Assembly (NCBI RefSeq): GCF_032452875.1
Contig: NC_083868.1
Coordinates: forward strand, 38,978,537 to 39,042,536
Length of the DNA: 64,000 nucleotides
Direction of reading: 5' to 3'
DNA from: Bos javanicus
Taxonomy: Eukaryota; Chordata; Mammalia; Artiodactyla; Bovidae
This document shows, one piece after another, positions 11,567 through 22,319 of this stretch. The stretch's first letter is position 1. The number at the start of each line of letters is the position of its first letter. The notes below the pieces were generated by a model. It had not been told where the DNA came from, searched no databases, and worked only from the letters and a program-made list of their open reading frames with translations. The translations under genes and the position numbers were made by a program.

Positions 11567-11966
11567 AACACCAATACAGTATACTAACGCATATATATGG
11601 AATTTAGAAAGATGGTAACAATAACCCTGTGTATGAGACAGCAAAAGAGACAGTAATGTATAGAACAGTCTTATGGACTCTGAGGGAGAGGGAGAGGGTG
11701 GGAAGACTTGGGAGAATGGCATTGAAACATGTAAAATATCATGTATGAAATGAGATGCCAGTCCAGGTTTGATGCACGATACTGGATGCTTGGGGCTAGT
11801 GCACTGGGACGACCCAGAGGGATGGTATGGGGAGGGAGGAGGGAGGAGGGTTCAGGATGGGGAACACAGGTATACCTGTGGTGGATTCATTTTGATATTT
11901 GGCAAAACTAATACAATTATGTAAAGTTTAAAAATAAAATAAAATTAAAAAAATGTAAAAAAAAAA
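11567..11966 (+). mobile_element. Ruminant L1 3' end (3' UTR and A-rich tail)
   Basis: Sense copy of the bovine-type L1 3' UTR: ACCAATACAGTATACTAACG, ATGTATAGAACAGTCTTATG, CAGTCCAGGTTTGATGCACG, GGGGCTAGTGCACTGGGACG, GATGGTATGGGGAGGGAGGA, ending in GTTTAAAAATAAAATAAAAT and an A-rich tail. It is truncated just downstream of ORF2. Confidence 0.93.
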
Positions 11967-13453
11967 ACATTTCTGATACAGAAATCTTTTATGGATAAGG
12001 TGTTTGTTTTTAAAAAGTCTTTGTTATTAAAAGTATTATGAAAATAAACCAGTCTGAGGATGTATTCTCATATGCAGGGCAAGAGGACATAATCAATTTA
12101 TGTTTTGTGGCACTTTTCTAAAAAATATGGTTGCTGAGCAATCAGAAGAATCTAAAGTTATTTCAGCATGTGCTACTCCAGTGCTCTGGAGACATATGAC
12201 ATCAGACTCCTCACTGGCGTTCTTTCTCACCAGAGGCAATGTGATATATGAGCAATTGCACTGGCCTTGAAGTCAGCTAAACTCGAGGACACATTACAGC
12301 CTCTCACTCTTTCTGTGTCCCTGGATAAGTTTCTTAACCTTTCTTTCTGTCTATGCCTATTGCAAGATTTCAAAAAATGATACAAATCTACTTGCTAGGC
12401 CATTGTGAACACCTGTGATGATGTGTACACAATATCCACTTTAATGGCTATAACAGCACAGGGATTCAATGACTAATAGCTATTATTGTTTTTTTTTTTT
12501 TTTTTCTTTTAACTATCTTACATTATTTTCCTAGCTCACGTGTATGAATATATCTTAATTACACTTAACATTCATACCCTCATCCTCTTTCCACGCCATG
12601 AAAGATACTGTTAATTGTTAAGTGCACTGTGTTTAGATGGTCTTAGAACCTAATCATCTTATAAATTTGCTGAGGGATACTGTGTTATATACTTTTTTTT
12701 GATAGGTGTTATAATTTCCAGTACAAATTGCATTCAAGAAAAGATACATTTGTTGCATCATCTCTCAATTTTGTCTTTTGAATTCTATTATAGTTTAGTT
12801 TTTTGCAATACTGAAAGAACACAGTAAGTGGTAACTAGTTTGTGCCACCTATGTTTTGAAAGTAATTTTGAAGGCTGATAATAGGATAAGATTCCATTAT
12901 GAATAGGTACCTACCTCCCACCTGTTAGTCTCCATTCATTTATGAAGAGATCCAGAATTCAAAAGGTAAAGAGTCCTCAACACTCTGTTCTTCCTTTCCT
13001 GAGAAAGTCCAAAACCGAGTATGCTTATGGAAACTAAACCTTTAGGGAATAGGGAAAGCCAGTGCTACCTCAAAAACTGGGCCCATGTTGTCCCAAAGAG
13101 GGACAACAGTTAGTGTCAGCCCAAGCGAAAATTCCCAAGGACAATTTCATCAAGACAGGTGGGGAGAGTTGTAATAGACAGTTGTAAGAATTGCCTTTAT
13201 TTTCCTGTTATCTTTTTTTTTTTCAGTTTTATTGAATACCATGATTTAGATCTCTATGTAGAGTAATGGGATCTGTCTGCAATTCTACCCTTACCCCAAC
13301 TTTGCATTAGGAGGGTCCCACCAGCTCTCAATTGTGTTGCTTTTTTCAAAAAATATTAAACTTTTAGTTTTCTTTTTCTTTTTTTTTAGATTTGTTCTCT
13401 TAAAATTGGGAAAGACTTCAGTAAAAGCATAAAACAATATATGTATTTAGAGA
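11967..13453. other. Nothing recognised; poly-T runs
   Basis: No gene or repeat family recognised. Homopolymer T runs lie at 12490-12506 and around 13211-13222. Confidence 0.4.
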
Positions 13454-13702
13454 TGCTGCTACTGCTGCTAAGTCGCTTCAGTCGTGTCCGACTCTGTGTG
13501 ACCCCATAGACGGCAGCCCACCAGGCTCCCCCGTCTCTGGGATTCTCCAGGCAAGAACACTGGAGTGGGTTGCCATTTCCTTCTCCAGTGCATGAAAGTG
13601 AGAAGTGAAAGTGAAGTCACTCAGTCGTGTCTGACTCTTAGCGACCCCATCGACTGCAGCCCACCAGGCTCCTCCATCCATGGGATTCTCCAGGCAAGAG
13701 TA
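13454..13702 (-). mobile_element. Bov-A2 dimeric SINE, nearly full length
   Basis: Antisense Bov-A2. It has the TGCTGCTACTGCTGCTAAG tail, then two Bov-A units joined by the GAAAGTGAGAAGTGAAAGTG linker. The outer unit stops at CAGGCAAGAGTA and lacks the last roughly 30 bases of a full copy. Confidence 0.93.
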
Positions 13703-13789
13703 CACTTATTAAGTGAATAGTGAACAAATTTCCTTTTAAGAAAGAAAAGAAAAATATTTCAACTCAGGGTGATGGCTTTCTTGATATGT

Positions 13790-14441
13790 TAAGCAGGATT
13801 CTGAGATGGCTCTCGAGATTCCTATCTTCTGGAGTATATAGTCTATAGTATCCCCGCCCGTGGGTATGGAAAGAACCTGTGAATAGAATGGATGTCACTT
13901 CCATGGTTAGATTACATTATAGGACAAAGGTGTAGACATTTTTCAGGTGGAATTAAGGTTGCAGATCAGTTGACTTTGAGTTAATCTCAGGGGAAACGAC
14001 CTTTGGTGGGCCTGGTCTAAACTGGTGACCCATTAAAAGAGTCTGAGCTTTTCCTGAAGTTGGAGAGATTTGAAGCAGCCAGTACTATTCTCTCATTGGC
14101 TCTGAGGAAGCAAATTGTCGTCTTGTGGAGAGGATAACATGAAAGGGACAGCTGGTGGTTTGCTAGCACAGTGCCTGGTTGATGACCAGCAATAAAGCAG
14201 GGACTACAGTTCACAGTTGCAAGGAATTGAATTCTGCAAACAACTAGTAAATTTAGAAGGGGACTTGAGCCCCAGATGAGGACACAGGCCAGCCAACACC
14301 TTGATTTTACTTCACCAGGCCCTGGGATGACTTAGGTAACCATTATCCAACCCATGAAAACTGTGAGATAAGTAAGTTGTGTAGTTGTACACAGCTAAGT
14401 TTGTAGTAATTTTTAAGACAGAAATAGAAAACTAATACACT
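13790..14441 (+). mobile_element. Ancient LTR-like element (ERVL/MaLR type)
   Basis: The order AAGATGGCTCT-like start, AACCTGTGAATAGAATGG, GGAATTAAGGTTGCAGATCA, CAACACCTTGATTTTACTTC, GAAAACTGTGAGATAAGTAA and the end TAGAAAACTAATACAC matches a common old mammalian LTR. Only LTR-type DNA is seen, with no internal viral coding region. Confidence 0.5.
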
Positions 14442-14559
14442 TAGATAAGAAAAAATTTGAATCCATTATTTTCTTTTTCATATAAAGAAAAAATACTTTC
14501 TCCCTTAAATTTAATTATTTCACTGGCAGGTGTTTTGATTCCATCCTGTATCTTCAAAG

Positions 14560-16090
14560 TCACTCTGCACTCATACTTCCAGTGAGCATTTATCATGCCA
14601 GGTCTTTTCCTCCTTAAGATAGTTTTTTTATCTATTCTATGTCCCTCTCTAAATATCTTTCCAACTCTAAAACAGTTGTCTGTAATTACTTTTGGGAATT
14701 TACCTTCTCTTACTCACGGCAAGCTAAGTTGCCCCCATTAATCCAGAAACATATTCTTCCTGTGTTTGCTCATAACATTCTTGTTAATGAGTCCAGTAGA
14801 TACTTTTCAGTTCTTATCATCTGTGACCACTGAGCAGCATTAATATATTTTTTCTTATAAACGCTTTTTTTGGCTTTATCGTAGTTCACTCTTCTCATTT
14901 TCCTGTTTCATTCCTAACATTTTTTTTTTTGCATTGAATTTTAGTATTATCTAGGCTCCATCCATTGTCTTCTCTTTTTGTCAATCTGAATAGTATCCCT
15001 TAGCAATATCATCTACTTCCTTTATTTAAGTTGCCATATATGTTGCTGATGAGTAATCTCGAGACCTGCTGTTTCTTTTTTGCTTCAAACCTGTGTATAC
15101 AGTTGCCAATAGAAAGAAAATGAAACTGTTAGTCACTCAGTAATGTCCGACCCTTTGTGACCCCGTGGATTGTAGCCCACCAGACTCCTCTGTCCATGGA
15201 ATTCTCCAGGCAAGAATACGGAGTGGTTTGCCATTTCCTTCTCCAGGGGCTCTTCCCGACCCAGGGATTGCACCTGGGTCTCCCACATTGCAGGCAGACT
15301 GTTTTTACTGACTGAGCTACTGGGGAAGACCCAATATACATAAAGTTCAATAATTCCAGAGTTGGTCTTTTCCTACCTACCCTATTTTAGTGAATACATC
15401 AACTATCTCCCTGGTTGCTCAATCTGAGGATCTTGGCATTACCTTAGATCTTATCTGCCTCATTTATTCCTTTACCCATTCTGCTATGTCTTAGTATACT
15501 TTACTTATATTCTCTTTCAAATATTTAATTAAATACACTAGCATCTCCTTTCATTTTCTACAATATCCTGAAAGCCAATTTCTCTTTGCAATCCAGTCTA
15601 TTTGTTTCTTTGCTCGGCACCTGGAGTAACCTCTGTAACACGCACATCTGATTAAGCCTCTTGACTGCTTAAAGATTTCAGGACTCCTTTCCTTCTGGGT
15701 AAAATCCCAAATTCTTTCACATAAACCTTTCTTCGTCTTCCTCTCCTTATAGTCCTCTCCCTTATTAACACCCACAGTTCTTTCTGTTTTCTCACTGCCA
15801 CCTCCCCTACTGAGAAATTCTTTCATATCTGCCTCATTTATTTCAGTTGGTCAAGTTATCCCTTGCGATCAGGCTGAAGAAGCCTTCTTTGATCTATCAA
15901 ACCAGCACTAGGTGTTCAACTTTTGTCCACAGTTGCACCGTGTCCTGAACTCTCAAGCTGTGTTATACTTAAATGGCTTTTCTACGCTTTTAGACAATAA
16001 TTTATTTAAAGTGAGCCAGCCTCTTTTTCAATGTTGACACCTCTAACACAGTGCCTGAGACAGCATAAATATTTTAGGAAGATGTTACTG
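14560..16090 (+). mobile_element. Long decayed L2 LINE, split by a Bov-tA
   Basis: L2 order is preserved across the Bov-tA at 15122-15332. Before it come CAATATCATCTACTTCC and GAGTAATCTCGAGACC. After it come TGGTTGCTCAATCTGAGGAT, CATTACCTTAGATCTTATC, GGGTAAAATCCCAAATTC, and the end-like CTAACACAGTGCCTGAGACA. No intact frame remains. The 91-codon minus frame at 15551-15826 is a chance shadow. Confidence 0.65.
15122..15332 (-). mobile_element. Bov-tA SINE (antisense)
   Basis: Antisense end (CTGTTAGTCACTCAGTAATG), Bov-A unit, then the reversed tRNA head (GACTGAGCTACTGGGGAAGA). Inserted into L2. Confidence 0.93.
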
Positions 16091-16286
16091 ATCAACCAAA
16101 CTATAGCTAACCTTTATCATGTCATAAAAATGCAGTAACAATGGTACAATAATTACTCAGTGAATTTTTGTTGTCCAGTGATGAACGTCCCACATATAAA
16201 ACTGTACTAAAGATGTTTACATGTATAATATTGCTTGAAAACTGAAATTATATAAGCAAATTCAGGCAAAAAATTTTGAGGAATAT
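16091..16286. other. Nothing recognised
   Basis: Short AT-rich spacer between the L2 end and the ruminant L1 tail. Confidence 0.4.
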
Positions 16287-16521
16287 TTCTTTTTTTTAAA
16301 ATTCTTTTTATTTTATTTATCTTTTAAATATTTTATTTTATTTTTTAACTTTACAATATTGTATTGGTTTTGCCATATATCAACATGAATCCGCCACAGA
16401 TATACACGTGTTCCCCATCCTGAACCCTCCTCCCTCCTCCCTCCCTGTGCCATCCCTCTGGGTCGTCCCAGTGCACCAGCCCCAAGCATCCAGTATTGTG
16501 CATCAAACCTGGACTGGCGAC
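16287..16521 (-). mobile_element. Ruminant L1 3' end (antisense)
   Basis: T-rich reversed tail, then ACTTTACAATATTGTATTGG, TTCCCCATCCTGAACCCTCC and GGTCGTCCCAGTGCACCAGC, ending at CTGGACTGGCGAC. Strongly 5'-truncated. Confidence 0.93.
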
Positions 16522-16557
16522 TTATACAGTCTGTTTATATATCAGCTCAGTTCCTAT

Positions 16558-16714
16558 TGTTTCACTTTCATTTTTCATTTTCATTCATTGGAGAAGGAAA
16601 TGGCAACCCACTCCAGTATTCTTGCCTGGAGAATCCCAAGGAGGGGGAGCCTGGTGGGCTGCTGTCTATGGGGTCGCACAGAGTCAGACACGACTGAAGC
16701 GACTTAGCAGCAGC
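16558..16714 (+). mobile_element. Bov-A2 SINE, 3' unit only
   Basis: Starts in the CACTTTCATTTTTCATTTTC linker, then one Bov-A unit ending ACTGAAGCGACTTAGCAGCA. The 5' unit is missing. Confidence 0.9.
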
Positions 16715-16739
16715 AAGATTAGTGAAGCAAAGTCAGTCA

Positions 16740-17456
16740 TGTATTTTATTTGCATAGCTATGCCTGGGAAGCCCTCCCTCTCCTATACCTCCTGCTTAGC
16801 TCTGTGGTTAAACTTTTTATCCACCCTATTATCAAGTTCCATAGTTTGTGTCTCCTCAATATCTCTCCTATCCATCTGATCCTCCTTGGCTTTCTCTTCC
16901 TGTGTATCTCCAAGACAGCGCTTCCATAGTTACTTTCTACTTAGTCTAATCTGTATTCAAATTCATCATACAGAAAGACAAATTATGTCTATTTCCTCTA
17001 ATGCATTTAAAGATTTTCCATTGTTGAATCAAGAAAAAGGTCCTTAGCTTGCTAGTCAAGTGCCTCTATGACATGGCTCCCTACTAATTTATCAGCTGCC
17101 TCTTCACTTTTTTCTTATATGAACCCAAAAGGAAGTATACACACATAATTCAGCCAAATACATTCTATGTTTTCCAACCTTTCTATTTTTGTTGTAGCTT
17201 TTCCTAAATCTTCTTAATTTTTAAATTAATCCTAAAATCTTGCACAAGCATCAGGGTCCCAATCATAAAGCATCTACTGCATGAAGCAGTCCTTGATTTC
17301 TCAACCCTATGGTATCACCCTTTTGAACCACATTAATGTTTTCTACCCTCTTACATCACTTACATTGATTGTTAATATAGATATTTGTAGGGTTGTCTAA
17401 CCTTCTCCCCACTTCCCAGGCATTAGATCACCATCGCCTTGAGAGTATAGTTTATG
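16740..17456 (+). mobile_element. Decayed L2 LINE
   Basis: Sense L2-like blocks: AAAGGTCCTTAGCTTGCTAG, CATGGCTCCCTACTAATTTA, CATCAGGGTCCCAATCATAA region, and the end-like CACTTCCCAGGCATTAGATC with CCTTGAGAGTATAG. Divergence is high and the start is uncertain. Confidence 0.55.
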
Positions 17457-17586
17457 GTTTATAATCTCACCCCCACAGTGGAGTTTTGCATCTTAGAACT
17501 AATATTAGTTACTAATATATAGTTTATAATCTCACCTCCACAGTGGAGTTTTGCATCTTAGAACTAATATTAGTTACTAATATTAG
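17457..17586. repeat. Two-copy 65-bp tandem duplication
   Basis: Units at 17457-17521 and 17522-17586 each begin GTTTATAATCTCACC and contain CCACAGTGGAGTTTTGCATC and AACTAATATTAGTTACTAAT. I see only one clear internal mismatch (CCCCC versus CCTCC), plus differences at the very edge. The low divergence points to a recent event. Confidence 0.92.
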
Positions 17587-18380
17587 TTCTTTTTTGTTAA
17601 AACAGAATTAAATTTTCATTTATCAACATACATTTAAAAAAGCATTCCACTTATAAAATGAAGTGAGGAGTTAAAATAAGGAGTAAAAGTAAAGAGTTTC
17701 TTAGTTAGGATCAAATATATTAAGAAAATTTAGTGTTCAAGTTTTTAATTTACTGGAATTATATTTTAATTGGATTCACTTTTCTTTTTTTTAACTTTTT
17801 TGTCCTTTTCTCTTTCCCTTTTAACTTTGCCATATATGTCACATGTAGATATAGCAATAAGTATTTCTTTTCCCTGATGTCAAAGAATTCTCCTTCTATT
17901 TGATTTTCCCTAGGGTGAGGCAGAATGATTTAGAATAAGCTAATTTTGACTTGCATCCTTACACATTCCTGAAAATGTCGAAGTTTTAAATTGCATACCT
18001 CTGTACAGAATTTGTGGTCTTGACTTACTTCCACATTCTCCTTTGAGCAACAAAATACACTGTACTTAAAAGCAAGCTCTTTCAAGAATGCAAAGTAATG
18101 TCTGAAAGAAATATTACTCAGAGTATCACTTCTCGGAAATATCTCAATAAGCTCGACATACTTGTCTGCACAGTAGTAAACCTCTAGACTCAGCAAGTGA
18201 ATTGGATTATTCGTCAGTGACTTCCCTTTGGGAAAAAGGGGAGGCAGTGTTCATGGAGGGTAAGTGCTACATGAGGTCTATATGTATTTGTGGGCTAGTT
18301 TCAATGCTGTACTTTCAGAAAGTCATTTCATTTATGCCTTTTTTGGGTGATGTTTCCATAAAATACTAACCTGGATACAT
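17587..18380. other. Nothing recognised
   Basis: AT-rich DNA. The 88-codon minus frame at 17930-18196 has no recognised domain. Confidence 0.4.
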
Positions 18381-18464
18381 TTATTTATTATTATTTTTTT
18401 AAATTTTATTTTATTTTTTAACTTCACAATATTGTATTGGTTTTGCCATATATCAAAATGAATC
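18381..18464 (-). mobile_element. Very short ruminant L1 tail (antisense)
   Basis: Only the last roughly 80 bases of the L1 3' UTR plus tail are present: ACTTCACAATATTGTATTGG, TTTTGCCATATATC, AAAATGAATC. Extreme 5' truncation. Confidence 0.88.
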
Positions 18465-19110
18465 ATTTAATCTTTACATTTTTAGGAGAAAGCTGCTCAG
18501 TTTGGAGTATGTTTACTTTTGTTAAAACGTTGCTGTTTGAAGCTGCATGTAGATCTTTTGAGAAGCCGCATGCTTGAGTCTCGATTTTTACATTTTCAAG
18601 ACAGCTTTTACATGCTCCTGAGCATGTAGGCTCTGAGCTTCTACTGAAGCATGTAATTACTGGCGATGACTTAGTACCCGCCATGTGGTACCAAGTAATG
18701 GCAATTGGAAGCAGTGTCAATAAGAGAAAATTGGCAAGCTGGAGATAGCCAAGTGAGATAACTCAGAGACTCACATGCTGTGGTAAGCACTTCCGCTATT
18801 GCTAGTAGCACAAAAGAACTTTATTTACAAAAATTTTTCTGTAATCTCCAAGGTGTCCACATCAGAGGAAATTAAAGGGCTGCTTTGTAGTTTAGAATGA
18901 GTTCATGGCTCTATGGATGATTTGCATGTTTTACTCTCCCAAAATGAGTTTTCGCCTAAACTGTCATTCTGTTTTCTGCCTCCACTATTTGATTTGCTTT
19001 TTTATTTGGGGCCAAATCTGTAAAAAACAGCTCTCAAGACACATAGCTATGACCTGGAAGATTTAGGAATGAGATTGGAGATGAACTTGTAACTTAGCCT
19101 TTGATCTGTA
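18465..19110. other. Nothing recognised
   Basis: No family or RNA gene recognised. An 85-codon minus frame (18463-18720) has no known motif. Confidence 0.4.
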
Positions 19111-19432
19111 CAGGAATCACATGGGGGAGATAATGTATTAAAACTGTAGATTCCTGGGTTCATTCCACAGAGATTCAGATTCAGTAGGTCTGCAATTAAG
19201 CCAAGAATTCTTCATTTTTCTGAGGCACTGAATTTTTGGACTAGACTGAAAAGACACTGCTTAAGTTAAAACAGTGCTTAAGTTAAAGGAAAAGAGTGAC
19301 CTTTTAGCTTCTTTCTACTCAAAGTGTGATCTTTGGCTCAACAGGATCCTGAAGCAGGACAAAACTGCAAAATCACAGGCCCTGGAATTTGCATTTTGAC
19401 AAGTGTGATTAGAGTGTGAGAATCATTGTTTT
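19111..19432. mobile_element. MER5-type hAT fragments (two pieces)
   Basis: 19111-19225 has AGGAATCACATGGGGGAGAT ... GATTCAGATTCAGTAGGTCT. 19319-19432 has CAAAGTGTGATCTTTGGCTC ... GAATTTGCATTTTGACAAG ... TGTGAGAATCATTG. Both follow the non-autonomous hAT-Charlie MER5 pattern. Confidence 0.65.
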
Positions 19433-19540
19433 AGCAGACACAGTGGATTTAATTATAGCTGCTTAGTTAATTAGATTAGCTGTCACCCCGAAGAGAGAAA
19501 GGAAGTAGGACATGAAGAGGAGCTCTTGGGTGGAAGGGGG

Positions 19541-19757
19541 TGTGTGTGTGTGTGTTAGGCACTCAGTCATGTCCAACTCTGAGACCCCATGGACTGTGGC
19601 CCGCCAATCTCCTCTGTCTGTGGAATTCTCAAGGCAAGAATACCAGAGTGGGTAGCTATTTCCTTCTTCAGAGGATCTTCCCAACCCAGGGGTCTAACTC
19701 TGGTCTCCTGTATTGCAGGCAGATTCTTTAGTATCTGAGCCACCAGGGAAGCCTGGA
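19541..19757 (-). mobile_element. Bov-tA SINE with GT repeat at its tail
   Basis: (GT)n at 19541-19555 leads into the antisense Bov-tA end (AGGCACTCAGTCATGTCC), and the reversed tRNA head ends GAGCCACCAGGGAAGCC. An 8-bp TSD, TGGAAGGG, at 19531-19538 and 19758-19765 is plausible. Confidence 0.92.
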
Positions 19758-19796
19758 TGGAAGGGTGAGCTACAACAATTGGGACATTAGGTTGGA

Positions 19797-19975
19797 AGCA
19801 AAACATAGGGAATTCAGCTATTTTAAGCATCTATAAAGCAGAATAAATTTTGTGAAGATAAAATAAATCACATAGCGGAGTGAATGTGCTTCTTGTCATT
19901 TAGCAAGATAGCCATTACAAGCTAAATACTAAAACTGTGTAATTTATAAAAGCATATTTATTACATTAGAAATAG
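19797..19975 (+). repeat. Local direct duplication, copy A
   Basis: Matches 20730-20950 (copy B) with about one difference in six bases. Shared blocks include AGCAAAACATAG, GAATTCAGCTATTTTAAG, CTTGTCATTTAGCAAGATA, CATTACAAG and AATACTAAAACTGTGTA. Flanks differ, so this is an old local duplication or two copies of an unnamed repeat. Confidence 0.85.
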
Positions 19976-20160
19976 GTAGAAGGCTTGAGTCATTTTGGTA
20001 GGAACAAGTTGTGTGTAGAACTGGCTACCAAGGTAAGCAGGGCAGATTTCACCAGGATTCCAGGGGCCCTTCAGCCCAGTATTAAAAAGTGCTCAACTAT
20101 ATTGCTGCTTCTTTGGTCAAAACTATCCTATCTATGTCACTTATTTATATTTTGAATTTT

Positions 20161-20313
20161 TTTTTTTTTTTTTGCGGCGGGGGCCGCGCCAAAAGGCATT
20201 GCCATTGCAGCTGCAGGAGCCGGCCGCGTCCGATCGCCATGGATACCCAGCGCCGACGCTCCTCCTCCGGGCCGTCGCACCACCCCGGGCCACGCCCCCT
20301 CGACGCTGACGCC
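20161..20313 (-). mobile_element. GC-rich poly(A)-tailed mini retro-insertion
   Basis: A very GC- and CpG-rich block of about 140 bp (20174-20313) sits in AT-rich DNA. On its left is a T run (20157-20173), i.e. a poly(A) tail on the minus strand. A perfect 15-bp TSD, TATATTTTGAATTTT, lies at 20146-20160 and 20314-20328. Read on the minus strand it resembles a 5' UTR or first exon with two ATGs in tandem (ATGGCAATGCC, with G at -3 and +4) close to the tail. That frame reads about eleven residues before the poly(A). It matches no SINE I know. The source gene is not identified. Confidence 0.8.
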
Positions 20314-20399
20314 TATATTTTGAATTTTGAGCAAAGCTGCATGGACAAATTATTATTATAGTCTGTTCATTATGCTTTAATGTTTGATTGCTGGAACAG

Positions 20400-20537
20400 T
20401 GGAGAAGGAAATGGCAACCCACTCCAGTATTCTTGCTTGGAGAATCCCAGGGACAGAGGAGCCTGGTGGGCTGCCATCTCTGGGGTCGCATAGAGTCAGA
20501 CATGACTGAAGCGACTTAGCAGCAGCAGCAGCAGCAG
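20400..20537 (+). mobile_element. Bov-A2 SINE, 3' unit with CAG tail
   Basis: One Bov-A unit (GGAGAAGGAAATGGCAACCC) ending GCGACTTAGCAGCAGCAGCA. A possible short TSD, GCTGGAA, lies at 20390-20396 and 20538-20544. Confidence 0.92.
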
Positions 20538-20729
20538 GCTGGAAGAGATAGATGGTTTCTGAGCCCTCCCTATTTTGAATAGGGACTGACTGATATGACT
20601 GATACAGTCATAGCTGTTGAATAATTCAAGGAGAAGCTATCAGATCTTCTTTGGGTACCCATGATTGTTAAGCCTGGCTACAGATGCATTTTGCCTGAGT
20701 CAAGTGATCTCAATTAAGATTAAAGTTTC

Positions 20730-20950
20730 AAGCAAAACATAGAAGCTATGTTGTCTAAATGAGTGCTAAATCTGGTGAGATGAATTCAGCTATTTTAAGA
20801 ATCTATAAAGCTGAATAAATTTTATGATAATAAATTAAATCACATAACCTAATGAATGTACTTCTTGTCATTTAGCAAGATAACCATTACAAGTTAAATA
20901 CTAAAACTGTGTATTTAATTGATAGAAGCACATTTATATATTAGAAATAC
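20730..20950 (+). repeat. Local direct duplication, copy B
   Basis: Partner of 19797-19975. It carries about 40 extra bases after AGCAAAACATAG (20742-20781) that copy A lacks. Confidence 0.85.
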
Positions 20951-21597
20951 ATAAAGTTACCCTGTAATGTCACTACCACACTGAGTTCTGTCTTATTAAT
21001 TCCAAAGAAACACTGTGCGAGTTTTATGGTAATTTTGACAAATTAAATTTCTTGGTGTTTTAATTTGGATTTTGTAATCTTTCTTGCCAAATGATTACTT
21101 AACCTCTATAATGCTAACTTTCTAGTAATTAATTGGTATTTAGCTATCGTATCACCAGTAAGGTTATAATCTTACTTAAAAAAAAGTTTTTTTTTTTTTC
21201 TTTTAAACTAAATGCTCATTTTAATTTAAATTTTTTTTTCAGAGTAGTAGTGGGAGTTTTTATACATGGGATGGTGAACTTGGTCATTTTTTCCAGTTAA
21301 GCAAACAAGGTTAACCTTTCAAAATTAGCAGGGAATTTAGGTTTCATTCTTGCTGAAAACTGCTCTGAAATTTAATTTTCTTTCTAAAACATAAATCCAA
21401 ATCACATATCTTCCTCCCTTGGAAATTTAAATAGAATCATCATTTGGCTTATGACATAATTATTGAGTGCAGAGATAATAAAATGTGAAGACTAAGATTT
21501 AGTGCACTGATTTAGATAGTATTCTTGTCCCTCAATTAAAAGTAGCAAGAGACATACATATTTATTTCTTTATAATATATCACTCTTTCTTAAGAGA
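20951..21597. other. Nothing recognised; A/T homopolymers
   Basis: AT-rich DNA with runs at 21180-21200 and 21229-21239. No gene or family recognised. Confidence 0.4.
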
Positions 21598-21760
21598 TAC
21601 AGAAGATGTGGGTTTCATCCCTGGCTTGGGAAGATCCCCTGGAGAAGGAAATGACAATTCACTCCAGTATTCCTGCGTAGAGAATCCCATGGACAGAGAA
21701 GGTGGGCTACAGTCCATAGGGTTGCAAAGAGTCAGACAGGACTGAAGAGGCTGAGCATGA
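21598..21760 (+). mobile_element. Bov-tA SINE, 5'-truncated
   Basis: Begins inside the tRNA-like head (GATGTGGGTTTCATCCC) and continues through GGAAGATCCCCTGGAGAAGG to GTCAGACAGGACTGAAGAGG. Confidence 0.9.
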
Positions 21761-21779
21761 GCATGACCTTAAATTTCCA

Positions 21780-21945
21780 TAACGAGAAGAATCACCTAGG
21801 GGTACTTGTTTAAAAAATACCACTTCCTGGGGCTTTCTTGGAGATTCTGATTTGCCAGGACTGAGATGTGGCCATAGAATGTGTATTTTTATTAAGGGCC
21901 AAATAATTTAAATTACCAGGGAAGGCAGGGAAACGCTGTTCTCAA
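21780..21945. mobile_element. MER5A-type hAT element
   Basis: AGAATCACCTAGGGGTACTT, TTGGAGATTCTGATTTGCC, and a decayed second half match the near-palindromic MER5A plan. Confidence 0.65.
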
Positions 21946-21994
21946 ATTAATATCTGCACAAAGAGATTTCAGAATCACTTGTGCCAAAAAGAGT

Positions 21995-22150
21995 GTAGAT
22001 CAATATGCTCAACCCAGCTGCACATTAGAAGCACTCTTTTAAAAATCTTAGTGGCCAAGGCACATCCCAACCGCTTTCATCATAATCTCTAAAGTGGCAT
22101 CTAAGGGTCAAAATGAGTGATTGGGGAGCTACCTCACAGAAGAATGGAAT
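21995..22150. mobile_element. MER5-like hAT fragment
   Basis: CTCAACCCAGCTGCACATTA, GAAGCACTCTTTTAAAAATC, ACATCCCAACCGCTTTCATC and ATAATCTCTAAAGTGGCATC follow the same hAT-type plan. Confidence 0.55.
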
Positions 22151-22319
22151 GGCCACACCATCTAGTATCAGAAAATTTGAACAGATTTGAAAGTGAAAGT
22201 TAAGCAGATAAGCATTAGAGAAAAATAAAGCATAATTTTCATGGTGATAAAGTTACAGGGTTACTGCTTGTTTATGGAGAAAACATAATTAAAATGGTTG
22301 AATTAGGAATCTATGGTTT

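Noticed and set aside
20161..20313. CpG island promoter
   Set aside because: The GC-rich block is only about 140 bp, has a poly(T) edge and is enclosed by a perfect TSD, so it is an insertion and not a native promoter.
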